From Apodemus sylvaticus (taxonomy: Eukaryota; Chordata; Mammalia; Rodentia; Muridae): a stretch of DNA of 64,000 nucleotides. The translations under genes and the position numbers were made by a program. The notes beneath the pieces are model-generated. The model was given only the letters and a program-made list of their open reading frames with translations, was not told the origin of the DNA and did no database searches. Below, piece by piece: positions 25,071 through 37,134 of this stretch. The stretch's first letter is position 1; the number at the start of each line of letters is the position of its first letter. Location of the stretch: positions 38,451,842-38,515,841 of the forward strand of contig NC_067488.1 in the NCBI RefSeq assembly GCF_947179515.1, given 5' to 3'.

Positions 25071-26601
25071 TATATTTTAAATTTTTAAACTTTTTTATTA
25101 GATATTTGCTTTATTTATATTTTAAATGGTATCCCCTTTCCTTGTTACCCCTCTGAAAACCCCCTTCCACATCCCCATCTCCCTGCTCACCGCCTACCCC
25201 AAATTTCCTGACTGATATTCCCCTACTCTGGGACATCGAGTCATCACAGGACCAATGGCCTCTCCTCTCATTTATGTCTTAAATGGCCATCTTCTGCTAC
25301 ATATGTAGCTGGAGCCATGGGTCTCTCCATGTGTACTCTCTGGTTGGTGGTTTAGTCCCTGGGAGCTCTGGTAGTACTGGTTGGTTCATTTTATTGTTCC
25401 TTCTGTGGGGCTGCAAACCTCTTCAGCTCCTTGGGTTCTTTCTCTAGCTGCTCCATTGGGGACACTTGCCCAGTCTATTGGTTGGCTGTAAGCCATGGGC
25501 ATTTTGATCCACTTTTCACTTAGGATCAAAGTATCCACAGTTTGGTCTTCCTTCTTCTTGAGCTTCATGTGTTCTGTGAGTTGTATCTTGGGTATTCTGA
25601 GCTTTTGGGCTAATATCCACTTATTAATGAGTGCATACCATGTATGTTCTTTTGTGATTGGATTAGCTCACTCAGGAAGATATTTTCTAGCTCCACCCAT
25701 TTGCCTAAGAATTTCATGAATTTATTGTTTTTATAGCTGAGTAGTACTCCATTGTATAAATGTACCACATTTTCTGTATCCATTCCTCCATTGAGGGACA
25801 TCTGGGTTCTTTCCAGCTTCTGGCTATTATAAATAAGGCTGCTATGAACATAGTGGAGCGTGTGACTTTATTGCATGCTGGGGAATCCTCTGGGTATATT
25901 CCCAGGAGTGGTATAACAGGGTCCTCAGGAAATTGTCATGCAGTTTTTATCATGATTGCTTAGTATAGCTTGAGGTCAGGGGTGGTGATCTGCCAGCTGT
26001 TCTTTTATAGTTGAGAACATTTTTCACTATCCTGGGATTTTTGTTTTTACAGATAAACTTGGAAATTGCTCTTTCTAACTCTATGCAGAATTGAATTGGA
26101 ATTTTCATGGGAATTGCATTGAATCTGCAGATTGCTTTAGGCCAGCTGGCCATTTTTACTATATTAACCCTGCCAATCCATAAGCATGGGAGATCTTTCC
26201 ATCTTCTGAGATCTTCTTCAATGTCTTTCGTCAGAGACTTAAAGTTCTTGTCATATATATCTTTCACTTGCTTGGTCACAGTCACACTGAATTATTTTAT
26301 ATTATTTGTGACTTTTGTGAAGGGTGTCATTTCCTTAATTTCTTTCTCAGCCTCTTTATCCTTTGTATATAGGAAGGCTACTCAATTGTTTTAGTTAATT
26401 TTGCATCCAGCCACTTTGCTGATGTTTTTTTAATCAGGTTTAGAGTTCTCTGGTGAAATTTTTGGTGTCACTTAAGTATACTATCATATCATCTGCAAAT
26501 AGTGATACTTTGACTTCTTCCTTTCCAATTTGTATCCATTTGACCTCCTTTTGTTGTCTAATTGCTCTGACTAGGACTTCGAGGTCTATGTTGAACAGGT
26601 A
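25071..26601 (-). mobile_element. 5'-truncated L1 with an internal deletion
   Basis: Reading rightwards, a T-rich tract is followed by a long L1 3' UTR ('gttggtggtttagtccctgg', 'tggggctgcaaacctcttca') and the reverse complement of ORF2. At about 25937-25944 the sequence jumps from near the ORF2 C-terminus straight to the region just downstream of the reverse transcriptase, compared with the 6.6-kb L1. About 0.8 kb is missing, and the two sides share CATG at the join. Exact 12-bp TSDs flank it. Confidence 0.9.
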
Positions 26602-26625
26602 CTCCCTATGAAACTTTAAGCCCAA
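25950..26625 (-). pseudogene. L1 ORF2 remnant (FADD box and following region)
   Basis: Two open pieces are visible. The 61-codon piece at 26440-26625 contains KVSLFADDMIVYLSD, the reverse-transcriptase active-site box with its two Asp residues; its first residues lie outside the L1. The 111-codon piece at 25950-26285 contains QVKDIYDKNFKSLTKDI and WIGRVNIVKMA. The pieces are in different frames, and the upstream endonuclease and ORF1 are absent because of 5' truncation. Non-functional. Confidence 0.85.
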
Positions 26626-26690
26626 ATAAACTGTTTCTTCTTTAAGGTGCCTCTTGCCATAGTTGTTTTTGAAGCATCAAAAAGTAGTGA
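26602..26690 (+). repeat. Right TSD copy and right half of the split rodent repeat
   Basis: It begins with the second CTCCCTATGAAA (26602-26613), then 'actttaagcccaaataaact' and 'aaggtgcctcttgccatagt', the expected continuation of the repeat at 24850-25070. Confidence 0.65.
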
Positions 26691-27079
26691 ATACATCTCC
26701 ATTCTACTTAATGGTTCTCAGTGAGACTAATGTTTTTGCAGCTTTTAAGATCATTGTTCTTCCTTACATTTGAAATTACATGTGCTCATGTTTCTTATTC
26801 AAGTTCCGTAATAATGCTCTTCCTGGTTTCCGTCTATTTCCTTCTGTAGTCTTTGTCCTCTGTGTTCATCTCTGGTGGCACTTTTCCCATTACATGGGTC
26901 CAAATGTGTCTCTCAACAGCTTTGGGTAATGCAATCTATAACACTCTTGCTTCTTATATTTGGTCCCACATTCGTATGCCTTCTTTTCAAAAAAAAAAAA
27001 AACATTTTTTATACCAATGACAGTTTTATAGGTTAGATTGAGATTTCCCAGTTGGCTATTTCTCTTCATACTTCTCTTC
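26691..27079. other. Unique DNA with a short poly-A run
   Basis: Only a 13-bp A run near 26989-27001 stands out. Nothing else recognised. Confidence 0.4.
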
Positions 27080-30000
27080 TTTAAAAATTATTTTATTTAT
27101 TGGCATTGCAGCCATTGCCCTTCCTCCATTCCCCTCCCACAGATCTTCATCCCATTCCTCCTCCCTTTGCCTGCAAGAAGTTGCTCCTCCCCAGGCATCC
27201 TGATTCCCTGGGGCCTCAAGTCTCTCATGGACTAGGCACATCTTCTCCCACTGAGGCTGGACCGGGCAATCCCTTGCCACGTATGTGCCAGGGCCTTGAC
27301 CTACCCTGTGTATGCTGCTGGTAGCTCAGTCTCTGGAAACTCCCATGGGTCCAGGTTAGTCTACACTGTTGGTCTTCTTACTGGGTTTTCTTCCCCTTCA
27401 TCTTCTTCAGTCCTTCCCCTAATTTAACTATAAGGGTCCTTGACTTCACTCCAAAGGTTGGGTGTAAGTATCTGTGTCTGACTCAATCAGCTTCTAGTCT
27501 AGCTCTTAGAGGACAGCCAAGCTCGGCACCTGTCTGTAAGTACATCATAGCATCAGTAATAGTATCGGGCCTTGGTGCTTCCCTCAATTTGGATTCCACG
27601 CTGGTCTGGTCACTTCCACTTTTCTTTGGTCTCTTCTTGATTTTTGTCCCTGCAGTTCTTTTAGACAGAAACAATTCTTGGTCAGAAAATTTTGACTGTG
27701 GGTCATTAGCTCCATACCCCAACTTGAGGCTCTGTCTATCTATTGGAGGTAGATTCTTCAAGTTTCCTCTACCTACTGTTGGTGATTTTGGCTAAGGTCA
27801 TCTCTGTTCAGTATTGAGTCTCTCACCTTCCAGGTCTCTGTTTATATTCTCCAGGGTCTCTCCACCTTCCTTCTCCAGAATCTACATATTTACATTCATT
27901 CCTCTGGTCCTCTGGGCTTCTCTCCTGCCCCCTCTCTTACCATATATCTGATCCTCTTTCCATTTTCTCCTTCCCTTTCTCACCCAGGTCCCTCTCTCTG
28001 TCTACTGTGATTATTTTCTTCCCCCTAATAAGTGGGATTGAAGCATCCTCACTCGAGCCTTTCTGCATATTAATCTTCTTAATTTCTGTGGGTTTTATCC
28101 TAGGTATTTTGTTCTTTTTTACTAATATCCACTTATGAGTGACTACATACCATGGATGCCCTTTGGAGTCTGGGTTACCTCACTGAGGATGATGTTTTTT
28201 AGCTCCATCCATTTGCCTACAAAATTCATGATGTCCTCATTTTTAATAGTTAAATAGTATGCCATTGTGTAAATGAACCACATATTTGTATCTATTCTTT
28301 TATTGAAGGACATCTGAGTTGCTTCTAGCTTCTGGCTCTTACAAATTAGACTTTTATGAACACAATGTAATCTGTGTCCTTGTGGTATGGTGGGACATCT
28401 TTCAGATATATGCCTAGAAGTGGAAAAGCTGAATCTTTAGGCAGAAATATTTCTAATTTTCTAGGGAACCACCACCAGATTGATTTCCAGGGTGATTGTA
28501 ACAGTTTATAATCCTACCAACAATGGAGGTGTGTTCTTCTTTCTCCACATCCTCCACAGCATATGCTATCACTTGAATTTTAGATCTTAGACATTTTGAT
28601 TGGTATAAAGTTTCCTCATTCATTGACTTTCTCTGATGACTAAGAACTTTGAACATTTCTTTAAGTGCTTCTTGGCCATTTGAGATTTCTTTGTTGTGAA
28701 TTCTCTTTCAAGCTCTGTACCCCATTTTTTAATTGAGTTATTTGGGCTTTTTAGTGGTTAACTTCCTAATTTCTTTATATATTTTGGATATTAGCCTTCT
28801 ATTAGATATAGGGGTAGTGAGGATTTTTTCCAATCTGAAGGTTGCTGATTTGTCCTAGTAATGGTATCTTTTGACTTACAGAAGCTTTTCAGTTATATGA
28901 GGTCCCATTTATCAATTGTGGATCTTAGATCTTAATGGGACATACCTAAACATGATAAAAGCAACACATAGCAAACCAACAGTCAACATTAAATTAAATG
29001 GAGAGAAACTAGAAACAATACCATTAACATAAGGGACAAAAGAAGACTGCACACTTTCTCCCTGTCTATTCAACATAGTACTTGACATTCTGGCTAGAGC
29101 AATCAGACAACAGAAGAAGATCAAGGGGATATAAATTGGAAAGGAAGAAATCAAAGTATCATTATTTGCAGATGATATAATAGTAATGTTATGATAGTGT
29201 ACATAAGTGACCTGCAAAATTTTACTAGAGACCTTCTATAGCTGATAAACATCTTCAGCAAAGTGGCAGGATACAAAACTAAGTCAAACAAATCAGTAGC
29301 TTTTTTTTATACAAATGATAAATAGGCTGAGAAAGAATTTAGGGAAAAACATAATTTGTAATAGCCATAAACACTATAAAATATCTTGGTGTAACTCTTC
29401 CAAAGCAAGTGAAAGATCTGTGTGACAAGCACTTCAAATCCCTGAAGAAAGAAATTGAAGAAGACCTCAGGAGATGGAAATCCATGGAATTCTATGCTCA
29501 TGGATTGGAAGAATTAGCATAGTAAAAATGTTAATACATCCATCCAACATAATACTATGTTGATACATAGTAAAAACATCTTACTGAAAGCAATCTATAG
29601 ATTCAATGCAATCCCTATCAAAATTCAAACACAATTCTTCACAGACATGAAAAGAGAAATTCTCAACTTCATATGAAAAAAAAAAAGTCCAGGATAGCCA
29701 AAACAATTCTCAACAATAAGAGACTTCTGGGGAAATCACCATGCCTGATCTCAACCTGTATTGCAGAGCAATAGTAATATAGACCACATGGTATTGGTAC
29801 AGATATAGACAAGTTAATCAATGGAATAGAATTAAAGATCCAGCAATAAACCCACATACCTATGCACACTGGATCTGTGAAAAAGAAGCCAAAAACATAC
29901 ATTGGAAAAAAGAAAGCAATCTTCAATAAATAGTGCTGGTCTAATTGGTGGTCTGCATGTAGAAGAATGAAATAGATCCATATTTATCACCCTGCATAAA

Positions 30001-30113
30001 GCTCAAGTCCAAGTTGATAAAAAGGACCTCAAAATAAAACCCGTTATACTGAATCTAATAGAGGAGAAAGTAGGAAAGAGCTTCAAACTCATTGGTGCAG
30101 GGGGAGGTTTCCT
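27080..30113 (-). mobile_element. Old L1 with a large 5' inversion
   Basis: Positions 27080-28930 read as an Lx-type L1 3' UTR and ORF2 C-terminal region on the minus strand. From 28931 to about 30113 the sequence continues in ORF2 but on the plus strand, beginning upstream of the active-site box (ADDIIV-like at 29168-29190) and ending close to where the minus-strand part starts. In L1 coordinates the ends of the two parts nearly meet, as twin priming predicts. Many stops show that it is old. No convincing TSD was found. Confidence 0.85.
28931..30113 (+). pseudogene. Inverted L1 ORF2 segment
   Basis: On the plus strand the DNA encodes recognisable L1 ORF2 stretches: 'ccctgtctattcaacatagt' (the PLSPYLFNIVL region), 'ttatttgcagatgatataat' (FADD box), 'ctcaggagatggaaatccat', and 'acaattcttcacagacatga' (TQFF region). 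Stops and frameshifts break it throughout, so no long frame survives. The minus-strand frames at 28912-29217 and 29307-29501 are antisense to it and are not genes. Confidence 0.8.
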
Positions 30114-30575
30114 TCATTTATGTTTTTTTAAATGTTCATGACTACTAGATAGATAATAGTAGTCTTTGTAGTAGGTAAAACATAATGAGAAGAGATTTCT
30201 GGAAGTCATAAGGCGGGGGACCTCCAAGAAATTGCATAATCTAAAGACTAGTGAATTTCTCTTTTTAGCAGAGATCAGTTAGGAAGGTTGGTACTGGGTT
30301 CATGCTGACAGTGACCCTGACATTCTCTCAATGCCAGACAGGAAGAAGGTTTACCCACAACATCCAAGGACAAAATTTTTATGTGGTTGTGGGTGATGTG
30401 CAAAATGTAAAAATATAACAGCATTTATGTTGATGAAAGACTGTGGAAAATTTAAGCAGTGTAACTAAGAACATTGTAATATACTTACCTGGTTAATGTT
30501 AGGTTATCTTCAAGGCTTCTTCTATGGGAGAGATTTGCAAGAAGCATTTATGCTACCATTGGAAAACCTGGTATG
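30114..30575. other. Unique DNA, no feature recognised
   Basis: Nothing recognised between the inverted L1 end and the next repeat. Confidence 0.4.
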
Positions 30576-30955
30576 GTGATTAAATTTGGTTGTCAACAGG
30601 ACGTAACTAAAAAGAGAGAGCCTGAATGAGGAATTGTTTTCATCAGATTGGCCCATGGATATGCCTCTGGACATTTTCTTAATTTCTAATTGATAGAAGA
30701 AGGTTCAGTCCACTGTTTCAAGTACCATTTCCAGCCAGGTGGGCCTAAACTATATAAGAAGAGCAGACGGTTATGCACCTGTGAACAAGCCATTAAGCAA
30801 CATTCTGCTTCAAGTTCCTGCCTTGGTTTCCTGATTTTACTTCCCTCAATGATGGGTTGTAACATGTAAGCAAAATAAACTCATTATTCCTATAGGATAT
30901 TTGTTGCCCTAAAATCTTACCACAGTAACAGAGAAGCAATCTAAGACTCCTGGGT
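30576..30955 (+). repeat. Rodent interspersed repeat, possibly LTR-like
   Basis: 'tcatcagattggcccatgga', 'ggcctaaactatataagaag', 'tgttacaacatg'-like and 'aagcaaaataaactcattat' blocks follow the same repeat type as 12830-13135. A TATA-like element and an AATAAA-type signal near the end suggest an LTR-like origin. The name is not certain. Confidence 0.45.
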
Positions 30956-31276
30956 AGAACCCACAACCTCCATTTTATTTTAGTTGATTTCTATAATCAT
31001 TAGTCTTAGAGGTAGTACTTCTGAACAGAATGCCTGGGTGTAAATGACAACTCTGCCTGAAGCCACAGGCCAGTTAATATTGCGATGTCAAAAGTTTCAT
31101 TATCTATGTTACTCTATAGAAATTTGTCTTTATTTATACAACTCTACCCCTACACTCTGTACAAAAGTTGCATTTCTCTATTACTGTTTCTTCATGTTTC
31201 CTATTGCTTCGCCATATCTATCCTAATAATTAAGTGCACAATTTGTGAAAAGGTTGTAAATCATAAGACCTTCTAA

Positions 31277-31279
<3 letters not shown>

Positions 31280-31348
<69 letters not shown>

Positions 31349-31350
31349 CT
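31280..31350. repeat. (TA)n microsatellite with a (TATG)n end
   Basis: About 28 TA units followed by a few GTAT units. It could extrude as a cruciform and is probably length-variable. Confidence 0.97.
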
Positions 31351-31593
31351 AATGATTGTCTATCTAATACACATTCCCATATCTCTCTGTAAGCCTTATC
31401 CTTTAACCTCTTAGGTATCTTTTAGTGATAGCTTCTCTTTTGTTTCTTTCCATATAATTTTTTTCTGTTCCTTTAGGCTTGAGTGAGTGACAAGGAATGG
31501 ATCTAGATTCTGGTTGTATATACTTCTTAATATACACCACAGAAGTTAATGAACTACTCCAAGACAAAACTTGTCAACTAAATATAAGTTACA

Positions 31594-31772
31594 TGAGGCC
31601 AGCAAGATAGTTCAGTTGGTGAAGATGCTTGTATCTAAACCTGACAACCTAAGTTTAATTCTTGGTACTTACATGGTGTGTAGAGAAAACAGGACTACTA
31701 CAAGTTGTCCTCTGACCTTTCCCTATACACTTTAACACATACACACAACTAAACATAAACAAAAAAAATATT
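31594..31772 (+). mobile_element. B3 (B2-family) SINE
   Basis: 'gaggccagcaagatagttca' (tRNA-like A-box region), 'cctgacaacctaagtttaat' (B-box region), 'acaagttgtcctctgacctt' and an A-rich tail follow the B3 consensus order. It lies in its full-length orientation with an A-rich end at about 31755-31772. Confidence 0.8.
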
Positions 31773-32054
31773 TTGTATTCCTAGACCTAGAAGAGATTAT
31801 TCAGTAAAAGAAAAGCTACTTAGGCAAGAGCTATGGAGAATTTAACTGAGAGAAAATGGAGCTGCTCTCTCAGAATCGTCCTCTTTAAGTTATGAGCTGA
31901 GGTTTTATTTTTATTAATTTAATATTCCTGAAAATTTTATATATTAATTGCTAATTAGTTATTTATTAATTAATTATAATTCATTAATATATGAAATTCT
32001 AAAATTTCCAACTCCTCCTCAGTTCAACTATTCACCTCATTTATGGCCTATTCT

Positions 32055-32096
32055 TCCTTTATATATATAAAGGAGGAATTATATATATATATAATT
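32055..32096. repeat. Two adjacent perfect 20-bp palindromes
   Basis: TCCTTTATATATATAAAGGA (32055-32074) and AATTATATATATATATAATT (32077-32096) are each identical to their own reverse complement and are only 2 bp apart. They lie at the 3' edge of the L1 at 32095-33529. Confidence 0.95.
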
Positions 32097-33529
32097 TCTT
32101 TGTTTACCTTCCAAATGACTTCCACTTGCCCAGATCCCCCTCCCCATATGTCCCATAAACCTTCTTCTCTCCACCCATTCTCCAATCACCTCTCCCCTTT
32201 TTCTCTGTCCTGATACTCCCCTCCAACCCTAGATCAATCCTATCCAGGATCAGGACCCTCTCCATAATTCTTCATGGGAGTCATTTGTTATGTGATTTGT
32301 GCCTTGGGTATTCAGAGCTTCTGGGCTAATTAATATCCACTTATCAGACATTGCATTCCATGTGTATTCTTTTGTGATTGGGTTACCTCACTTAGGATGA
32401 TATTTTCCAGATCAAACCATTTGCCTAAAATTTTTGTGAATTCATTGTTTCTATTGCTGAGTAGTATTCAATTGTGTAAATATACCACATTTTCTGTATC
32501 TATTCCTCCTTTGAGGGGCATCTGGGTTCTTTCCAGCTTCTGGCTATTATAAATAAGGCTGCTATGAACATAATGGAGCATGTGTCTTTATTGCATGCCA
32601 GGGAATCCTTTGGGTATATGCCCAGGAGAGATATAGCAGGGTCCTTCGGAAGTGTCATGTCCAGATTTCTGAGGAACCGCCAGACTGATTTCCAAAGTGG
32701 TTGTTCCATCTTACAGCCCCAGCAGCAGTGGAGGAGTGTTCCTCTTTCTCCACACCCTTGCCAACACCTGCTGTCTCCTGAGATTTGACCTTAGCCATTC
32801 TGACTGGTGTAAGGTGAAACCTCAGGGTTGTTTTGATTTGCATTTCCCTAATATGACTAATGATGTTGAGTACTTCTTAAGGTGCCTCTCAGCCATCCGA
32901 ATTTCTTCAGGTAAAAATTCTTTGTTTAGATCTGTACCCCATTTTTAATAGGGTTATTTGGTTCCCTGGGGTCTAACTTCTTGAGTTCTTTGTATATATT
33001 GGATATTAGCCCTCTATCAGGTGTAGGGTTGGTGAATATCCTTTCCCAAATTGTTGGTTGCCATTTTGTCCTTTTAACAGTGTCCTTTGCCTTACAGAAA
33101 CTTTGTAAAATTACAAAGTTTGAGGTCCTGTTTGTCAATTCTTGATCTTAGAGCATAAGCTATTGGTGATCTGTTCAGGAGCTTTTCCCCCGTGCCCATG
33201 TCCTCTTAGGGTCCTCCCCAGTTTCTTTTCTATTAGTTTCAGTGTGTCTGGTTTTACGTGGAGCTCCTTGATCCACTTGGAGTGGAGTTTAGTACATGGA
33301 GATAAGAATGGATCAATTCTCATTCTTCTACATGCTTACCTCCAATTGAACCAGCACCATTTGTTGCAAAGGCTATCTTTTTTCCACTGGATGTTTTTGG
33401 CTCCCTTGTCGAAAATCAAGTGACCATAGGTGTGTGGATCTGGGTCTTCAATTCTATTCCATTGGTCCACTTGTCTGTCACTGTGCCAATACCATGCAGT
33501 TTTTAACAGTATTGCTCTGTAGTATTGCT
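32095..33529 (-). mobile_element. 5'-truncated L1
   Basis: A 3' UTR block ('cccccaagtg'-like pyrimidine-rich part at 32125-32220) is followed by the reverse complement of the ORF2 C-terminal half: 'ctttccagcttctggctatt', 'gttttgatttgcatttccct', 'ggttccctggggtctaactt'. It ends at 'agtattgct'. The flanking AT-rich stretches (32077-32095 and 33530-33545) are similar and could be a TSD, but their low complexity prevents a firm call. ORF2 is broken into pieces of 60-70 codons. It appears to sit inside an older L1 3' UTR (33546-33760). Confidence 0.88.
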
Positions 33530-33545
33530 ATTTATAATATATAAT

Positions 33546-33760
33546 CCACTTAGTCTGTTTAGTGTTGATCAGGTGTTTATGTGTTTAAATCTGAGTGCTA
33601 GAGATAGTATAACCTATCAAATGATTCGTCATGAAGAAGACTGATTTTCCCTTTTATATCTACTAGTTGCTGGTATTTCTTTATCCCAGAGTGTGGACTT
33701 GTGAATATTTCCCCCATTCATGAAACACTGGCACTTCTCTCTTAGTATTTGCTAATAGCT
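33546..33760 (-). mobile_element. Old L1 3' UTR fragment
   Basis: 'ccacttagtctgtttagtgt', 'gaagaagactgattttccct' and 'gaatatttcccccattcat' follow an old rodent L1 3' UTR read on the reverse strand. Its other end may be the sequence just left of 32055. Confidence 0.5.
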
Positions 33761-35543
33761 TAAGTCTAATTGAAATGAAGAACACTCAGTAGGAAAGAAG
33801 TTGTGCTTAATACTATACATGTAGCCAACTATAACTAGAGAGTTCATATATCCTAAAAGAGACTCTAGTACTACTACTTTCCTAAACCATTTAATTTCTA
33901 TCTAAACTCTACTTATTTTATATGCACTGATAACCTGTAACTCTCTCTTCACCCAAGAAGCCTATTTTTGCAGAAGACTGATACCTTTATAGAAATGTGT
34001 ATCTTGTAAAAATTAGTTGAAATTTTAAACCATCAAGGGTTTAAAGTATAACATAGAAATAAAGAGGAGTCTTACATTTGCTGAGAGTAGCAAAATAGAT
34101 AAGATTCCTGCTTCATTTGAACAGTTTTATCTACAGTTTATCATGGAATTTACTTTTAGAAACAATAGAACTCAGACTCCAAAGATAAAATCTGTGGTTG
34201 GAGATGCTTTGAGTCCAGGTTAGAACAAGTGCACTGATAACTTTATAAGGGTATAAAGGAAAAGGTTTGGGAGAACTCTGTGAGATCTCCAGAATAGCAT
34301 CAGGATCCTACCTCTTTACTTTGAAGAGGATGAATTTGATGAGCCCCAAACTCTTTTAAATTAGAGCATAACAAGAAAATAATGTTGTGTTTCTTGGGGC
34401 AGTTCATTTATAGATATATAAATAGACACAAATCCTTCTGCTCCAATTTTGATTTTTAATACCAAGTAGTCTTAATAGCATTTATTATTTAATAAACATA
34501 CTGAAGATTATATCATATGTGACATGTATTAAGTAAGCAAGCTGAGGTTAAATAAACACTTACCAGGTCTCTTTTTCTCCAACCAAACATTCTTCTAATA
34601 TTAGTTCTGAGATATCTATTTTTTCCCATTATTGAGTCAGAAAACAGCAATTGTAACTTGCAAGGTGGACAGGAACTGACATTGTACTTAAAATAGGATG
34701 CCAGGTCTGTGCTGGCATAGTGATGTGGGGTCATATAAACTGTTGTTCAGGGTGGTAGAAATTAAGTATTCCAGAAAGCTAAAAGAAAGGAACTTGAATG
34801 ATTTTCATAGAAGAATGAAAGGTGATGGAAGAGGAAGATGCCCAAAATTGATGTCTTCATTGTCCATTAAAATTGAGGAAAAAATAGATAAATTTAAGCT
34901 ATCAATGAGACAACATGAAACAATAATGTAACATACGAATCAATGCAGTCCTCATCACCTCTGTGTTTCCCAATTTCTCATTCACCTGCTCTTTGTTTTT
35001 CAACTTATGAGTAACAGACATCATGCCTCTGAGGAGCCCAAGGCCCATTTGGTCTAATTATGCTTTATCATCCAATATCACATCATCAAAATGTCATTAA
35101 TTCAGCATTTTAAAGACCTACTTAATGGCAAGTAAGGCTCATAGCCCTATAACGTATGTCAAACTGCTTAACCCCCAATAAACTCCCAGTCTTACAAAGA
35201 GATTTTTCAACAATCATAATGGTCCCATGCTACAAACATAGTGGCCAGGGTCAGAAGAGTACTATGAAATGCAATATGCATAATATGGAGGAAATATCTC
35301 CTAAGTGTCTACAGATAAGTAAGGGGGGGCATTTCTGTTGGAGGGTTTTGAGATGCTTTGGGAATGGTTTTTATTATAATTATAGGAGAAGAAGCAGCCA
35401 AATGGTTAAGGTCATCTTATATTGTGGTCATTGCATTGTACCCTGAATTTACTGGTTTTTGTCCAAACAAAGCTACATCAATTGTAATGTTTTTGGTATA
35501 ACATTAATTAAACCAAATAGTCATTATTTATGAAGCCACAAAG
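33761..35543. other. Unique DNA, no feature recognised
   Basis: 1.8 kb without a recognised repeat or gene. The frames at 34513-34734, 34698-34931 and 35156-35446 show no recognisable domain. Confidence 0.4.
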
Positions 35544-35632
35544 GGTATCTTTTTTATTTTTTTAATATTTTTATTTTCTATATTCTTTATTTACATTCCA
35601 AATGATTTCCTCTTTCCCAGATGGTATCTTTT
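35544..35632 (-). mobile_element. Minimal L1 3'-end insertion with TSD
   Basis: GGTATCTTTT at 35544-35553 is repeated at 35623-35632. Between them is a T-rich tract and only about 60 bp of L1 3' terminus ('tattttctatattctttatt', 'tacattccaaatgatttcct', 'ctttcccag'). This is a very strongly 5'-truncated insertion. Confidence 0.85.
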
Positions 35633-36532
35633 ATTTAAAACACATAACTGCATTTTGAATATGAACTCAAGAATAACATGGCTTTTTTTAAGTGACATAG
35701 GCTAAAAAACATAATTGAAAGAACAAAGATATTCATAGCATAGTTGAAAGAATAAAGAGAAACAAATAAAAAGTCCCATTTTTTTTTTATACAAAGAGGG
35801 GCCCTTTACACAGGAATAATTACAGATCAACAAATTCAACCACAGAAAAAGACTCTAGAATAAAACATTTATTAGAAGGATATTATAGGAAACATTGATC
35901 TAAGAACCTGAAGAGGAAATATCTCCTGCAATGAATAAAAATTATTTGTCTTTCTTTTGGGGAAAACAAAACACAATTAATACTTAGTGACTATAGGCTA
36001 TTTTTCTCATGATAGTCATGCCAGGATATATATTCCACTGCTGAGAAAATAAATTATACAATTTTCAATAAGGAAGGTTAACAGGTAAAGTTTGCAATAT
36101 GCTTATGCAAACCCTCTTTATAGAAGAAATTATGTTTGTTCATTATAATTAGAAAATAGAGAATAACTGATCCTTTAATGTCTAAATAAGACCAAGAAGT
36201 TTAGGATATAATTTGGTGATATTTTATTTCTATTTTATATGAAGCAAAAAGAAATAATATTTTTTCTTATGGAAGCAGATAAATATATGACTCCTGTAAC
36301 TTGGCTGATAGCTAAGGCAAACTCTTTAAGAATATACCCACTTATAGAACAATGTTCAGCCTGGCCAGGAGATGGAATCCAACTATATATGCAATAATTT
36401 TCTGATTCCCAAAGCAATAAAGTTACAGCAGGAGTTAGCTCAACACACTTGACAGTAACATACATAGGGTGATCAATAGATATATATGTGGCTGTTTCCT
36501 ATACATAGTGCTTATAATTTCTATTGCATTTC
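35633..36532. other. Unique AT-rich DNA, no feature recognised
   Basis: Nothing recognised; the 76-codon minus frame at 36235-36465 has no known motif. Confidence 0.4.
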
Positions 36533-37134
36533 ATTTTTTTGTATTAGATAATTTCTTTTTTCATTTTTTATTTGATATATTCTTTATTTACATTTCAAAT
36601 GATTTCCCCTTTCCTGGGTCACCCTCCCCAAAAGTCCCATAAGCCCTCTTTCCTCACCCTGTTCCCCAATCAACCCCTTCCCACTTCCCTGTCCTGTTAT
36701 TTCCCTACACTGCTGCACTGAGCCTTTCCAGGACCAGGGGCCTCTCTTTCCTTCTTCTTGGGCATCATTTGATATGTGAATTGTTTCCTGGGTATTCACA
36801 GCTTCTTGGCTAATATCTGCTTATCAGTGAGTGTTTAACATGTGTGTTCTTTTGTGATTAGGTCATCCCACTCAGGATGACATTCTCCAGTTCCACCCAC
36901 TTGCCTAAGAATTTCATGAATTCATTGTTTTTAATAGCTGAGTAGTATTTTCTTTATTTACATTTCAAATGTTATCCCCTTTCCTAGTTTCCCCTCTAAA
37001 CACCCGCTATCCCATCCTCTCTCCCCCTGCTAGCCAACCTACCCATTCCAGCTTCCCTGTCCTGGCATTCCCCTATATTGGGGCATCGAGCCTTCTCAGG
37101 ACCAAGGGCCTCTCCTCCCATTGATGTCCAGCAA
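36533..37134 (-). mobile_element. L1 3' end nested inside another L1 3' end
   Basis: The outer L1 consists of its 3' tip (about 36533-36560) and its continuation at about 36947-37134. The inner L1 is about 36561-36946. The inner copy starts with a new T-rich tract and the 'tttgatatattctttattta' 3' end. The outer copy resumes with 'attttctttatttacatttc'. The short repeat ATTTCTTT / ATTTTCTTT at the two joins (36551-36558, 36947-36955) is a candidate TSD. Neither copy reaches far into ORF2. Confidence 0.75.
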
